A stretch of DNA of 64,000 nucleotides, taken from the NCBI RefSeq assembly GCF_008831285.2, contig NC_045149.1, forward strand, positions 22,078,535-22,142,534, in the 5' to 3' direction. This DNA is from Nymphaea colorata. Lineage: Eukaryota > Streptophyta > Magnoliopsida > Nymphaeales > Nymphaeaceae. Made by a program: the position numbers and the translations under genes. The notes beneath the pieces are model-generated. The model did not search any database, was not told the origin of the DNA, and worked only from the letters and a program-made list of their open reading frames with translations. Positions 1 to 13,070 of this stretch are shown piece by piece; the stretch's first letter is position 1, and every line of letters begins with the position of its first letter.

Positions 1-298
1 CATAAGCTACTAAATCCGAACGATGATTGACAAATTGACATCTTGGGAAGCAGTCAACAAGAGAAAACACTGACTTTAAGGTCCTTGAATATGAGAACAT
101 TCCAAAACGTTCAATCTAAATAGGAATATCTTTTGCTGTCAATTAATTTATAGTGGTTAGATAACTTAGATTAACCTTAATTATAAGCGCCTAAATCCAG
201 ACTAACCATAATTATCGCTTCACATTATCCTACGTAGACTTTTCTGTCACATGTACATTGAACTTGTCGAACTGTTAGCTTAGACTTATATTATTCGG

Positions 299-349
<51 letters not shown>

Positions 350-1299
350 TTTTGACCTTTCCTTCTTTCACATGTAATTTCGTGAGCTTGCTTTAGTTTC
401 TGACCTACCCAATGAAAGATATATCTGCATTTGGATCACTTATTTGGCCGTGTTTTAACATGAACAATTGTACTATAACAGTAAAATTGCTTCATTTTTT
501 GTCTATGCTTTTTTCAAACCCTAACGTTACTGTTAACAAGGACTACATGATTCTTGTGCCTCTGATGCTTGCATAAAAGCTATACCTCAAGATCTTTTTC
601 CTTCTTCTCTGCCTTTTCTAGTATGTGAGCAGAAAGATGATGGTTAGATGTAGCCTGTAGGTACTAACTAGATTCAACCTAAATTAGGACTTTAACTATG
701 AGACCACGGCTCATGTACATGCTAGATAGGACCAACCACTTACCATATTCCGGCACTTGGAAGAGCCATCTTTTCCTTAGAGCAGAACTCGTTATTCCTA
801 GTGTACACATTGGAAGTGTCAATCTCTCCATTGCAGCGGTACTTGTTATTCTTGGTGTCGTCTCACATCCTTGTCGGACCTAACTATCCCATGACTTAGA
901 TGTCACAGAATAATCTTGGATACTAGTTTCACGGTACCCAAGTTCCTACAGGGTCATTTTATCTTGTTCTAGTTATCGCTGAATTGCAGCATAGGATGTG
1001 TTCTAATTATTCTAGCCCTTTTTCATGTATAATAGTCTATCCACATAGTGTTTTGCTTTATTGCCTTTTTCTTTTGTACTGCATTGTAACAAGATTTCTT
1101 CAATTTGGTCTTTCATTTGAAGTTTTACAGTAGATCACCATTAGATCTCTCCTATCTCTGAAGCTAATGCTCTTTTTGGATTTAATCTTCTTGAAATTGT
1201 TGCTCATCATGGGCTTCTTGAACTAGATGCTGAGGTTCTTGGAACTTTATCTGTCAACTTTCTTGCATGCCAGGTATTGATAATGCTGGTTTTTTTCAG
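1..1299. other. AT-rich stretch upstream of the bL19 last exon
   Basis: No coding exon could be supported here. If the exon at 1300 belongs to an intact bL19 gene, this is intron or carries exons I failed to see. I looked for the conserved bL19 core on the + strand and did not find it, so the earlier exons probably lie left of the window. The stretch holds a pure TA dinucleotide tract at 303-346. Confidence 0.4.
303..346. repeat. (TA)n microsatellite
   Basis: Uninterrupted alternating A/T dinucleotides for 44 bases, seen directly. Such tracts are length-variable and can extrude cruciforms. Confidence 0.95.
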
Positions 1300-1408
1300 A
1301 TACTCACCTAACATCAAAGAGATCAAGGTTGTGAGCCATAGGAAGGTTCGGAGAGCAAGGTTGTACTACTTGAGGGACAAGTTGCCTAGGCTGTCAACTT
1401 TCAATTAA
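1300..1408 (+). CDS. organellar ribosomal protein bL19, last exon (partial gene)
   Basis: A T-rich acceptor ending TTTTTTCAG at 1299 opens an exon whose first base completes a codon carried over from an earlier exon. It then encodes 35 residues and a TAA stop at 1406-1408. The peptide begins [11 protein letters not shown] and continues with the basic run [18 protein letters not shown], the strongly conserved C-terminal signature of bacterial-type L19, which sits at the small-subunit interface of the large ribosomal subunit. Plants encode such proteins in the nucleus for plastids or mitochondria; the ending LPRLSTFN makes me lean towards a mitochondrial or dual form, which is inference. Earlier exons are not visible, so a fragmentary gene copy cannot be excluded. 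The 3' untranslated region should follow within the next few hundred bases. Confidence 0.75.
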
Positions 1409-3466
1409 GTCTGCTGCAAGAAAGGAAATGAGATCTTGCTTGAATACTGTGCCTGTTTATGTTTAGTGACAAAGTTGCATAATTTTTCATGTGTACCAAT
1501 TGCTGCTAGAGCTTCATCTCTGTCCTTGATGTTTGCCATCAACATTGATGTCTTTCCTATCACTCATTTTTCTTGTGATTGGTTAAAATTTTGCTTCTTA
1601 GATCTCTTTGACCAGTGCCACTCTGTTCTGTCCAATATGGTGTTTTGCCGGTTAGAGTTGCTTCATTTTAGCGAAAAGTTCTTGGTTTCACTCTCCCATG
1701 TCTTTCCCGCAATAGAAGAAAGCAAGCAACCTGCTGCATCCTTTGTCATATTACAAGTGGATACTAAATCATTGGCATAAAGGAACTCATGATCTCTTAA
1801 AACTTCCTTGGATAATTGGATATGCGATTCTCTGTTCCTATCCCTGTTCCCTTTTTCCTGGTTGACCGGAAATTTTTATTTCATAAAGCCTCTATTTTGC
1901 ATGTAATTGGGAATGCATTATAAAGACGAATTTTCACAAATTTGATTGGCAGCCCTCTTCGAGCACTAATGCGACGGGAAAGAGACGGAGCCATTCAATA
2001 GTGTACAAATCTTTGTACCCTTCTTTTGTATATTCTTTCTGTTGTCCTCTCTTAGATGTCTATTTTTTGTCAATGAAAAGTTGGGGTCTTTCTACGGGCT
2101 TACGTAGCAAAAACTCAGAAAATCAAAATATTATTTGGCACTTTTACAAAACTTAGAAATCTAATTCTGATTTTGGAATTTGTTAGATTATCTGAGATTA
2201 TCAAGTTGTTTAGTCCAGTGCCCTTCTGGAATAGGAATGATGCCGCCTCCGGGGCGATTTTAAGGTCTCCTAAGCATCGCGGCTTTTTAAATTGGCTGAA
2301 ATTGCTGGGACTCACGGAGGGTGCGACTTGATCTCTCTCGGCCCGTTTGCATTTAAGAAGCATGTCCAAACTAATTCCGTATACTTGTGGATGCAAGAAG
2401 CGTCCAAACGAATCATAAAGTGTACGTTTGGATTCAGTTTGTTAATTTGTTCAAGTGGCTCACCTGAGTTCTTTGACCGAACCGTGTCATGTTAATGGAA
2501 TGAGTGGTGCACTTCAACTCAATTTACTGAACTGAAGCTACTTCTTCTTGCAACCTAGTAATCAAGCTTTCTTCCGTTTGATGCAAACACCCTTTAATTT
2601 TCATAAGCAAGTCATCACAGTTGCACTTCCTAACCGCTACCACATTTTACACCAAATGAACATAAAACTCGTTTAAAAAGCTAAACTTGGGCCAACTCAA
2701 CGACGTCACAAGAAAAACTTTATTTTTCTGGGGATTTGGATACCCAAAGGGGCCAAAACCCTTCCCCTTACCTTCTTTCCCAAAAGGTTCACAACCGCAT
2801 CATCTGGACCTGGGTAAAGAACGGTACACCGGTTCCTAAGTGTGGTAGGGACCATATCGATAATTTATCAATAATTTATCTGGAGGAGAGATTTGGAGTG
2901 TTCGAAAATTCATTTGGTTCAAACGGTACAGCAAAATCTACGCTTGAAGCGCTTGAAGTCCAAATGCATCATAAACTTAAGAAACAAAAATGCAACAAAA
3001 TATTAGCCAGAATGAATGGTGGCGACAATATAGTCCAACCGTGCAAAAAGAAATCGAGAAAGAAAAATTAATGCTCTCATTATGATTTTCTTATCATGCA
3101 ACTGCTCTTCACAACCAGATTTCAAATACAGTATCTTTAATTCTCGAGCCTCTCAAAAAAAATATAACTCTAAGCGTGTATGACCACGGAAGAAAGAAAT
3201 CACCAAAAAATTTTACATACCGATACAGTATACAGGCAACCGTGCCAAGAAAAAAAACCTGTACTCAGCAAAAAGGATAACAATAGTAACCTCGGACATC
3301 TTAAACATGCTAATCATCTAGATTTTTACTATAAAGTCCGACGGAGAGGGACGGACATATCACATTATTACCGAAACTGGAGGAAGGGGAGGGTGTAAAA
3401 GAAACGGTAAAATCAAAAAGAATAAATTAAAAAGGAAGACCATAAATTAAAAAGGAAGACCTCCAA
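1409..3466. other. region between bL19 and WDR55 3' ends, no gene
   Basis: Presumed 3' UTR of bL19 on the left and of the convergent WDR55 gene on the right. Open frames here start at non-ATG codons or resemble no family I know. A weak MITE-like terminal pair lies at 2340-2592, described in the findings. Confidence 0.5.
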
Positions 3467-6400
3467 CTACAAATCTGCAAAAAAGTCTGATGCTGAAGAG
3501 TTCTGCAGGCCACCCTTGTTGGCTTTTTTCTTCTTCTTCTTAGACACTGTTCAAATAAAGCAAAATTAAGATGGAGGAACCGTGAGACTTTTGAACTATC
3601 GAAGTGCACATGAAATCAGTGACATCGTTATGGCACAGAAATAGAAAGAAGGTTAAATAAAAAAAAAAAGCCACTTTCAAATGAAACAACGAGTTTCAAA
3701 CAGTTGGTTATTCAGGATCTTCCTACACAATGCTTGCAAAAAACATGTCAACGTATTTTCCAGGGAATTTTTCCTTGCACTGCATAGATGTGAAAAGGAC
3801 GATACGTATGGCAAGACTACAAACAACAAGATTGGTGTAACACGGCCATGCAGAAAAGCTGCAAGTATCAAACAGGGTAAATGCTATGTACAGTCTAGCT
3901 CATCAAGAGAAGAAATTAGTAACGTCTCCACTTCAGCTTACCTTTTGGAGCTTTAAGAGTCTCAGTGTCCACCTCCATATCATCTGAATCGACAGAAGTC
4001 CTGGACGTGCTTGGATCCTTTTGCCAATTTTCCAGTAAACATGGTAGGTCCCAGAGCTTCATTAATTCAAATCACCAAACAAGATTTCATATAATAACAG
4101 ATTAACCAGTTAAACATGCAAGAGTCATCTGAGTATGCATGTGCAGATTTCAGCTTTGCCACCTACCTTCAGCATTTGATCATGAGAAATACTACCAAGA
4201 AACTTCCTATCATGTGAAAAAGCTGCAAAATCAACTTAAAATATCAGATAATAACTAAAAAACTATTTCAGCACAGAAAAGAGCAACATATTTGAAAAGT
4301 TGAGCATACCAAGTCCTTCAATTGCAAAATCTGAATGCTCCGCAATTGGTTGAATGATTCGGTTCGGTAAGACACCAAGCAATCTAAAGGAAAGGAAGGG
4401 GGAAATGCACAGTAGGAAGGAATGTTCAATATAATCAGTATGGAAGCATGTAACTAAAAAAAATAATATCAGAACCAAGTTAACCTGATGACCCCATCTT
4501 CACATCCAGAAATTAAGGTATCTTCATCAAGCTGATGGATGAGAACTAACCATTAGCAATGTTGCCTCTCAAAGTAAATAATTAAGGATTCAAGAAAAGG
4601 TGCTGAAAAGCAATAGATAGAATGGGCAACCTCACCTTCAGCAATGTCTGCACAGAGTTTGGGTGCCCAAGGAACCTATCACTGTTCAGCAATTGCAACC
4701 AACAAATAAAATAATAATCAGGTCAAATGATATGATGATCAGGATTCCATGCATAAATCAAGAGATGCTTCATTTGAACAATCGTTAGAGGGAATCATTC
4801 AGAAACCATAATCAGATGTTATCCCACATCTCCATCACAGGTTGTAGTATGATTTGCACAACATACGTTGCAGCAGTTTCATGGCATAAATCCCCCTTTG
4901 CCTCCAAATCTCTTCTTTCAAGTATCATAGAAGGTTCAAATGAAGGTATATACTATTCTCGACAAGAATAGTAACAAAGTAGCTACATCTTTTAGATATT
5001 AAATTCACCACAAACAGCTTTGGTAAATGGCTAAAAGATTGCTGGAAAATCAAACCAAAACATTAAACAGTGTCACAAGTATATGAAAAACTGCCCAAAA
5101 ATATCACAGCCTCCGGGTTGTCCTAAGAAAAGCAAAAGTTAATCTATAAATTATCCGCAAAAAATTTTCCAACAAAGAAAAGCAGATCATCACTAACACA
5201 ATAACCTAAGAAACTTGTCCCAATCAATAATATGCAACAGACCTTTCTAAGATATAAGTTGTGTGCATCAAATAGAAGAACCAAAACATTTCTTATAAGT
5301 GGGTTGTACTTGCATAGGGATAAACAAGAAACAGCAAGGATGAGCAAGCCTAACCTGCAGTCTTCAAAATGACCCCAAGAATATAGCAAAACATCCCCAT
5401 TTTGCGCTCCACAGAGAACTTTTTTACCATTCTAATGAAAAAAGTATATAAGTGTCAGCCAATAGGCAAATTAGAAATAACAAGCCTGTAAATACAACTC
5501 AAAATCATCCTGTTTATCCACAAACAAATAGTAAGCTTCATTAAGAAAGAACCTGTTACACTGGTGTGACATCAACAAAGGAATTACAATTTGAGACCCT
5601 ACATAATCAAAATTGACAGTCAAGTGAATGACTAATACCTTCATCAGCACAACAGATAGCAGGTCACAGTCATAGCAGTCAGACCGGGATTGAACCTGCC
5701 AATGATGAATGATACCAACATAAACTCACTGACAGTTATTGCAAGAAGGAAAAGGTGGGACAATAGGAAGACAATAATAGGCGACTAACAAAATAGCTTC
5801 ACCTTATTTTTCCGAAGGTTACACACAGAGAGAGTGCCATCTCCACTGTATAAAGAAAAAAGGAAGAAAAAATACAAACAAATTATTTCTTCTCTTGAGC
5901 AAAATAAGCAAGAAACGGGGGTAGCCAAGTGAAGGCAGGGCAGACACTCATTGGCTCCTCAGAAACCCGTAGAAAACAAGACATACACATCCAAGATCAC
6001 AAAACTTACAGCAATTAATTAGGGATGACAATGACAAGATAAAACCACTTGGACATTTATTCAAAAAGAAAATATTATGCAAGTGACCAAGAAGAAGAAC
6101 AAAGAAGCCTAACCAAAAATTATTTAATCTGCAACACATCAGGGAAGAAATGGAGCAGTTACCTTGTTCCTAGCAGTTGCATGCTACCAGGAACAAAGAT
6201 CATGTCAGTAATATATTCTTCATGAGCATTAAAAGAATTGCAGCATGTGTTTTGCCGAGTATCCCATACCTGAATAAAAATAAAAACGAAACAAAAACAT
6301 GTAAAAAGAAAAAATAAACCAAAAGACGATGATTGGATCTTTTTCTGCTATAGCATAAATAAATACAGCACAAATTAAATATTTCATATCTTCCCCATGC

Positions 6401-7377
6401 AAGATAATAAATGATCCAAAACTTTTCATGCTATGAGAACACTAGAACAATTTCGCTTTTAAACATAACAATCACATTTGTAGGGTAAACTTTCACATAA
6501 GCAAAAAGACTAAGAAAACTGAACCACAATAGGTACAGAAGATTATGTGTGCCTGTTTGTATAGGTATATTTGCAATCCATTTCTTGTCTTAATCTCCCA
6601 AAAGTGGAATTCTCCAATCAAGCAACTTATTGCTTGGAGGATTCCTTGCTGTCAAAGAAATATGAAAGTTTTTTCCCAGAGCCAAATAAGGCTGCACGTG
6701 AGCTGAGTCAAACTCAAGCTTCGCTCAGCTTGTTTAATACTTGGCTGAACATCAAATCAAGCTTTACAAGCCAGCCTCAAGCTCGACCTGAAAAGTTAGA
6801 CAAAAACTCAAGCTTGACTTATTTAGGCTCATTTATTCTGCTGAAGGTTTTGGTGTAAGGCTTTACCATAAACTCCATGATTGTCCTCATCATCGACCTT
6901 GTCACCACAAAAAACCCACTTTTCCTGCCATGAGCAGAAAAGACATTGGAATAGCTAGCAAGTTTTTTGTGCATGAGAAGGTACTTGATGGGTGCACTCA
7001 CAGGAGGGAGCACAACAAATTCATCTCCCTCCCTAGCAACATTGAGCCCCAGACTGCTCTCCAATATTACAATGGTCTCAAATCCAGTTCCTTACACGAT
7101 GATGCAACAACAGCAGCATAGACAAACCCACCTATAAGGATGTCAACATGGACATTGTCGCCCTCAATATAAAGACATTTATAGTAAGAGGGAGAGAGAG
7201 AGAGGCGGGGTACTCACAATGGAGAAAACTGCCAGATGCCCAGAGATAGAGATGGGAGGAGCACACAATGCTCCTCCTCATAGAAAGAGAGAGAGAGAGA
7301 TAAGGGAATTTCAAAATTTGGTTTTGCAACCAAATTTCAATTTTCAAGAGTCTCTGTGTGTGTGTGTCTAGAGAGAA

Positions 7378-7408
<31 letters not shown>

Positions 7409-9650
7409 TGGATATAATCAAGCTCAATTGAGTCAAGTTTGTCAAACTCAAGCTCAGTTCCTTTAAGTGCTTTAATCATGTTCTCTCTTTGAGCTCAAAC
7501 AAGTCAAGCTCGAGCCAAATTTAACCTAACCAAGCTTAATCAAGTTGGGCTTGAGGAGATCGACTCAATGCCCAGCCATGGTAAATTAGCTAGCTTATGA
7601 ATGGGCCACAAAGTTGAGATCCATGATCCTCATCTGCATAAAACAATAATGCTAGGCAAGCCTAAGCTTCAAACAAGATCAAGCTTAAAGATATAATGCA
7701 TATTCTGTCAAAGTCAAAACTATTTAACTGCTGGGAAGTGGGAATAATAAGATATTATGAAACAGATCAATATTGAATAATTTAAAAAAAAAATACATGT
7801 ACCTTGATGCATCCCATGTCATCTCCTGAGGAAATAGTTGTTTCTGTCAAATTTACCAAGCGATTCACAGCATCCCTGCAACCAGGTGAGATCAAAGTAC
7901 AACTAGAGAGTAAGACACATTGAGAAAAATAATTTAAAGTGCCAAGAATATCATATTCAAAGAAGAGACGATAAACAACATGAAAATAATGCTTCCCACA
8001 CTTGCTTAAACGGAGTGATAATCGGTTACGCACTTAATAATGCAAGCAACAGACTGTCATATAACTTACCTTAGTAAGATGATTTAGCCTCTGGAAATTA
8101 AGGAATTATTTGAGCCTTTGAGGGATCAGTTTGTTTAAGCATATGAGTGACCAACTTGGAGAAGAAGGGGGAGGGAGGTCATTTTTGCAATATCTCACTC
8201 TGCTCAGGACTTTTAGACAACTAATGCTAATTGATGGTTCATGTCTGTTTCTCAATAAATTATCAACAATAGCAATGCTGGAACCCTTACATGGAACTCA
8301 AGCATTTTCCTGGAAACAGTAGCACTGTGGAATGTCCTTCCATGGGTTAAGGAAGGGACACAAGGGCCCACTATGAGTCATATGAGGTCATTAAACAGCA
8401 ATTGCTAAGGGAAAAGGCCAATTACTGCAACCATACACAGAAGATAACTTAGATAAGCTTTCTTGTTTTTGATACAAATACTTTCTAAAAAAGTGACCCC
8501 TATCATATGCACTTTTCCAAAAACGCTGATAAAAAATTAACTTATAAACAGGCTCATTTGAAGGCTAATTTAGGGTTAACTTATAGTCTTATAGTAACGA
8601 AATGGTTAAGTACCCAACATACACAACCATCATTTCTTTACCATCAAAAGGTTAGCCTCAAGCAAGTCCTTGATAAACTCAGAGGGAGACGGACAATTCC
8701 CATGGAAGTTAAGTTGGTATAGACATTGTCCATCTTGCTTACATGCTAGTATGCCAGCCCCATGATAGCAATGAAATAGGAAAATTTCAGTATGAAGGAA
8801 CCAATGCTCACAAAAAATCAGCACATATAACAAAGGAACTAAATACATCAGCTGGAAAAGTCCACATGCAGGATCTTGCCGAGCATTGCTCCATCAACTA
8901 AGTCTCAGCTTTCAATATAATAGCAGCAGAAGGTATTATGCAGTTTGCATAAAGGATACCAAAGTAAAGCAGTTTCCACTTTCCGCCAAAACAATTCAAA
9001 ACTTGTTGAGTTACCACCAGCCATGAATCCTGCGTATAACGATAAGAAAATAACAGGAAAAAGAAGAACAAGAGAGCGAAATACTCATGGGCATTCTCCA
9101 AGCGAGCAATAAGGCTCCCGGTCTCTAGATCAGTTGCAACGATAGAATGATCAGCAGAACCGGTTAACACCACTGTCAATAAAACCAACAAAAAATAAAA
9201 TAAAATAAAGAACAGATAGCTCAATGAACAAAAATAAATGCAAGTTAGATGTAAAATTGGTTGTCGGGCCCCAATTACCACTTCCAGATTTCACAAATCG
9301 GACAGCCCTGCATGACTCATCATGCACTGGAGAATCCAACATTCTGTAAAGTCCATAAAGCAACCAAATATAAATTCATACTTCTGCAAAATCCAACTAG
9401 TTCAAGCAAAAACTCGCTTGCTAGACGTTGCTACCTTTGGAGCCCTGAGTCAGCGCCGTAACGATACCTGAAACACGACAAACCAGAAACACACAAATGG
9501 TCAGAACTCTAGCTGATTGAATTGAAGAAGGGAAATCAGAGAGCGAGAAGATTACAATTGGAGATGGCCGTCGATGAGGGCAGTGGCAACGATCGGAGAC
9601 GAAGGGTGGAAGTCGAGGTCAAAGGCAGTCTCTCCCGTGTCAATCTCCAT
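3467..9650 (-). CDS. WDR55: WD40-repeat protein WDR55 homologue
   Basis: Fifteen coding exons on the minus strand: 9650-9556, 9467-9435, 9343-9279, 9172-9085, 7875-7803, 6269-6163, 5845-5803, 5695-5639, 5431-5355, 4681-4636, 4531-4485, 4383-4310, 4222-4167, 4056-3942 and 3546-3467. They total 1056 nt (351 aa), close to Arabidopsis WDR55. The start is the ATG giving MEIDTGETAFDLDFHPS, the conserved N-terminus. WD repeats run through the protein (SGDGTLSVCNLR, LISGCEDGVIRLLGVLPNRIIQPI). The motif VWDTR at residues 119-123 fits the WDXR box that docks on the DDB1-CUL4 ubiquitin ligase. The C-terminus has a Lys-rich block (probable nuclear or nucleolar signal) and ends SDFFADL as in plant orthologues. 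In Arabidopsis the protein is needed for gamete and embryo development. Introns 4 and 5 (7876-9084, 6270-7802) are largest and carry GA tracts and a CAAGCTC-type repeat. Confidence 0.95.
6690..7690. repeat. degenerate CAAGCTC/GAGCTTG repeat in WDR55 intron
   Basis: Short phrases built from CAAGCTC, AAGCTTG and CTCGAGC recur at 6705-6820 and again at 7420-7690. The same style of sequence recurs in VAP27 intron 2 near 15410-15840. This looks like a dispersed, decayed repeat family; its class cannot be told from the window. Confidence 0.45.
7185..7410. repeat. GA/CA microsatellite cluster in WDR55 intron 5
   Basis: Several interrupted GA tracts (near 7190-7204, 7285-7300 and 7368-7410) with a short TG run between them, all inside the intron 6270-7802. 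The minus-strand open frame across it is low-complexity Ser/Leu and not a gene. Confidence 0.85.
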
Positions 9651-11439
9651 CTTATTGTGGGTGTTTCTCGTCAACCACCTGCAAATTCCTACATCAAACC
9701 ATAAAATCATCTAAGCACCACCACCAACAAAAACCAAAGCAGACTCTAATGAGTTCAGTGCGATCTTATTCTAGTACTTGCAGGCGATGCACCGAATACC
9801 AAAGAAGATGATGACAAAGGCTCAAGCTCGTCATAGTTTTTGGCATTGAATATCATTTACACAAACTATATATTCCGCAAGGAATGAAAACGGAACAGAT
9901 AGCCCCACAAACATATATATTTTGATTGAGCAAAGCTGAAGACCCAATCGAAAGACCACTTGCACAAAATCTTTTCAGTTTTTAAATGGGAAAATCCCAG
10001 GACACAAATTTGCACCATAAATCCGAAAAATAAAAAAAAAAAGGCTACGTAGTCAAACAAGGAGGGAATTATTTAACGTGGTAAATTTACCATGGTAAAA
10101 AATGCTGAAAAAATTTACAGGATGAAATCTCTCCCTCTTCCAATCAGAGGCCCTGTTTGATGACATGGTATAATTTAACGTGGTAAAATTAACCTTATTT
10201 GATGCACATGGTAGTTTTTTGCAGGGTAAAATTAACCTTGTTTGATGCACAAGACAAAATATACGAGGGAACAATTTGGAAGATGACCTTCCAAATTATG
10301 ATACAGTAAAAAGCATAATCTCAGAAATTTAACCAATACAAAGGAACAAAAGCAACCGTCATCAATCAAGTTGCCATGATTCATGAAGTGAATGAGTTCA
10401 TAGAAGATAAGTAGTAGCTAACCAGATGGACGAATTGCAAGACAAATAGTCTTGGAAAAATGTAAGCACTTCATAACACGAATGTGACACTTGAACCCAA
10501 AAAAAAAAAAAATACTAAGCATAGCATAACGAAAAGTATGTCGATGTCAAAGAAGATTTATATACCCAGAAAGGTCAAAAAGATAAGAAGCAATTAAGGT
10601 GTGGTAAGAAAAAAAAGGGCTGCTAACACATCCATGATCAACTCAATTAAGTCAAAAAGGTAAGCAGCAATGAAATGATGCGCTTGCAATTACAGATAAA
10701 ATTTGCTATGAAAAACAAATGCAGCAAACAATACAACAAATAACAAGGCATCAAGGGCGAACTATAACAACTTGAGAACTTCATAGACATCGTACATAGT
10801 ATATACAGACTGACAGAAGGATGGTGTTGGTTGTGGCTCTTCTAGTTGTTGCCCATCCATGACAATCATCGAAGTCATCCTTTAAATTCAGGCTTTCGGC
10901 ATTATGGCAATTACATATGTGCAGCCAGATAGTAGAGTAGAGAGGACATTTGATGAACAACTTAGCCAGCCATGAGGAACATTTTTGGGCAACAAGGAAC
11001 AATTCATACTAAATGCTAAGCATGCAACACACCAGAATATGGACACTAAAAAGGATCTATTTGAGAAAGATGAGCTGCATTGGCTACAAAAGGATAATCG
11101 TAAAGAACCATGAGGATAAGTGTCTTTGATATTCCCTCATAAAATATCTGGAAATTTCATCCTATTCCAATGATAGAAAAACAGAAAAACCATCCCATTT
11201 GTCCGTTTGATGTTCTAGCCCTAATATCATTGTAAAATTCAACGGTAACAGAGGTAGCTGAAGTAAACACATATAGCTGTTACCAGTGAATGAGAAATCG
11301 CCACATACCTTAGTAAAGGAGCAGCCAAGAGGGAAGAACAGAAATTTCCTGTTGAAATGGTGCCTGAGGTCCTGCGTCTGAAGGAAGATAGAGCGACAGA
11401 GGAGAGGAACGACAGAACAAGAGAGCAAGAGAGGAGAGG

Positions 11440-11700
11440 AACGAGAGACCCAGAGAGGAGAGGGGAAGAGGCGACGGAGGGGAAAGAGGAGAGAAAACGA
11501 GATAGGCTGGAGAGAGGAGAGGCTCTGAGAGCGGACAGGAACGAGAGACCGAGAAAGGAGAGGGGAAGAGGCGACGGAGGGGAAAGACAAGAGAAAACGG
11601 GATAGGATGGAGAAAGCGAGAGAGGAGAGGCTCTGAGAGAGGAGAAGAACGACAGACCGAGAGAGGAGAGGGGAAGACTGAGGCGAAGGAGGGGAAAGAT
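11440..11700. repeat. purine-rich minisatellite, about 100-108 bp x 3
   Basis: The phrase AGGGGAAGAGGCGACGGAGG starts at 11461 and 11561, with a diverged copy at about 11669, and the flanking GAGAGGCTCTGAGAG phrase also recurs. The strand is nearly all purine. The long antisense Ser/Leu/Arg frames over it come from this composition. Confidence 0.85.
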
Positions 11701-12139
11701 GAGAAAACACGGATTACGGATCTCGAATAAATCCGTGGCAAAAAGTCCGCGCTCTCACCTCGAACTTTTTTACCGGGTGAAATTTATTCGGGGTATCTTT
11801 CTCCGCGTTTGATGCACTCAACAGTTACCGGGTGAAATTTGCCGCCGCCGTACAGTTTTCACCCGCTCCACGATTTTTCCCCCAATCAAACGGGGGTGCC
11901 AGGTGAGTTGGTAAGAGAAAAAAACAACGTACCTTCCTCTTCCTCTGAGAGAGAAGTAGGGCGAAAGAAGAGTCTGAAAAGGCTGCAAAATGGATCGGTT
12001 CTTATTTGCAATAAATCCGTGTTCATTTTTCCCAGTTGGATTTTGAACCACTGAAATAAAATCTGAACACCATATCATATTCGACTTTAAAAAATAGCTC
12101 TATATGCATTTACGTAGTCTAACTAGATGTTCTCGTGTA

Positions 12140-12144
<5 letters not shown>

Positions 12145-12175
<31 letters not shown>
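12145..12175. repeat. (TA)n microsatellite
   Basis: Pure alternating TA tract of about 31 bases. Confidence 0.95.
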
Positions 12176-12176
<1 letters not shown>

Positions 12177-12898
12177 CAAATTTGTCACATGGTACTGCTC
12201 TTACCAACTCAATTTAGAGCTGAACTCAACAGAAATCAACAAAACCAATTGGAACAATATCAAAAAGCACAAAGCCCTAGCAGTTTATGAACAAAATAAT
12301 AAACAAATACCTCAAAGATGACAAGACACAAGACGTGCTTACTAGTTGTCTTTTATAGTGAACTTGATAAAGCATTTGATTAAGTAGTGACTCGTAAGCA
12401 TATGTTTATACTTATATATACTTTTGTCAATGTTTGATATGATAACAACTGGTATTCCAATTTTAATTGGAGCCTTTCCAGTTTCCATATAAGTATAGGC
12501 AAGCCGGGTTTTCAGAGAACGATGTCTTAAAGCACCTTTTAAATGTACTTTTAGATGCAAAGCATAGTTCTTCCTAAAACCAAGTTTTGGGTATCATCCA
12601 AACAGTCCATTGAAATTATACTGTTTTGCTTGGACATCTAGTTTTAGATAATTAGATTTAAAACAAGGCAAATCAACGATGTTTTCGTATGTGAATAAGG
12701 TAAAATTTGCGGGCTTGTGTGGCCATTTGCCCACACCAGCTATAACTTAGCACTGGTCATGACTATGAGAATATCATATCAAGACTGATTCCCGCAATAA
12801 GAGGATTCTTATAAACATTCATGGTGGATGCTTCATATTAAAATTCATATAATACTCACGTATATCTCATAATAAAAAAAAAGGCTGCCTAGAGGATA

Positions 12899-13070
12899 CT
12901 ACATGTAATTAGTTGTTGCAAAAACATAGAAAAAAGTTGCCTCAAGAGGTCTAGAATGGTTGGTTGGACCGGCAATAGTGGCTCCACTACATGTATTAGT
13001 TGTTGCAAAAACATAGAAAAAAGTTGCTTGAGAGGTGTAGAATGGTTGGTCGGACCGACAACAGTGGCGG
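12899..13070. repeat. tandem duplication, about 88-bp unit x 2
   Basis: Both units begin CTACATGTA (12899 and 12987). They share TTAGTTGTTGCAAAAACATA followed by AGAAAAAAGTTGC, then a GAATGGTTGGT segment and a GGACCG segment. Only scattered substitutions separate the copies, so the duplication is fairly recent. Confidence 0.9.

Noticed and set aside
1436-1780. 114-residue + strand frame downstream of bL19
   Set aside because: It begins at a non-ATG codon in the probable 3' UTR, and its composition is that of random AT-rich DNA with no recognisable domain.
2736-3071. 111-residue + strand frame near the WDR55 3' end
   Set aside because: It starts from TTG, has no family resemblance and has no splice or promoter context.
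11162-11741. Two long overlapping minus-strand frames rich in Ser, Leu, Pro and Arg
   Set aside because: They lie over the purine-rich minisatellite; two frames are open at once because stop codons are rare in such sequence, and neither resembles a protein family.
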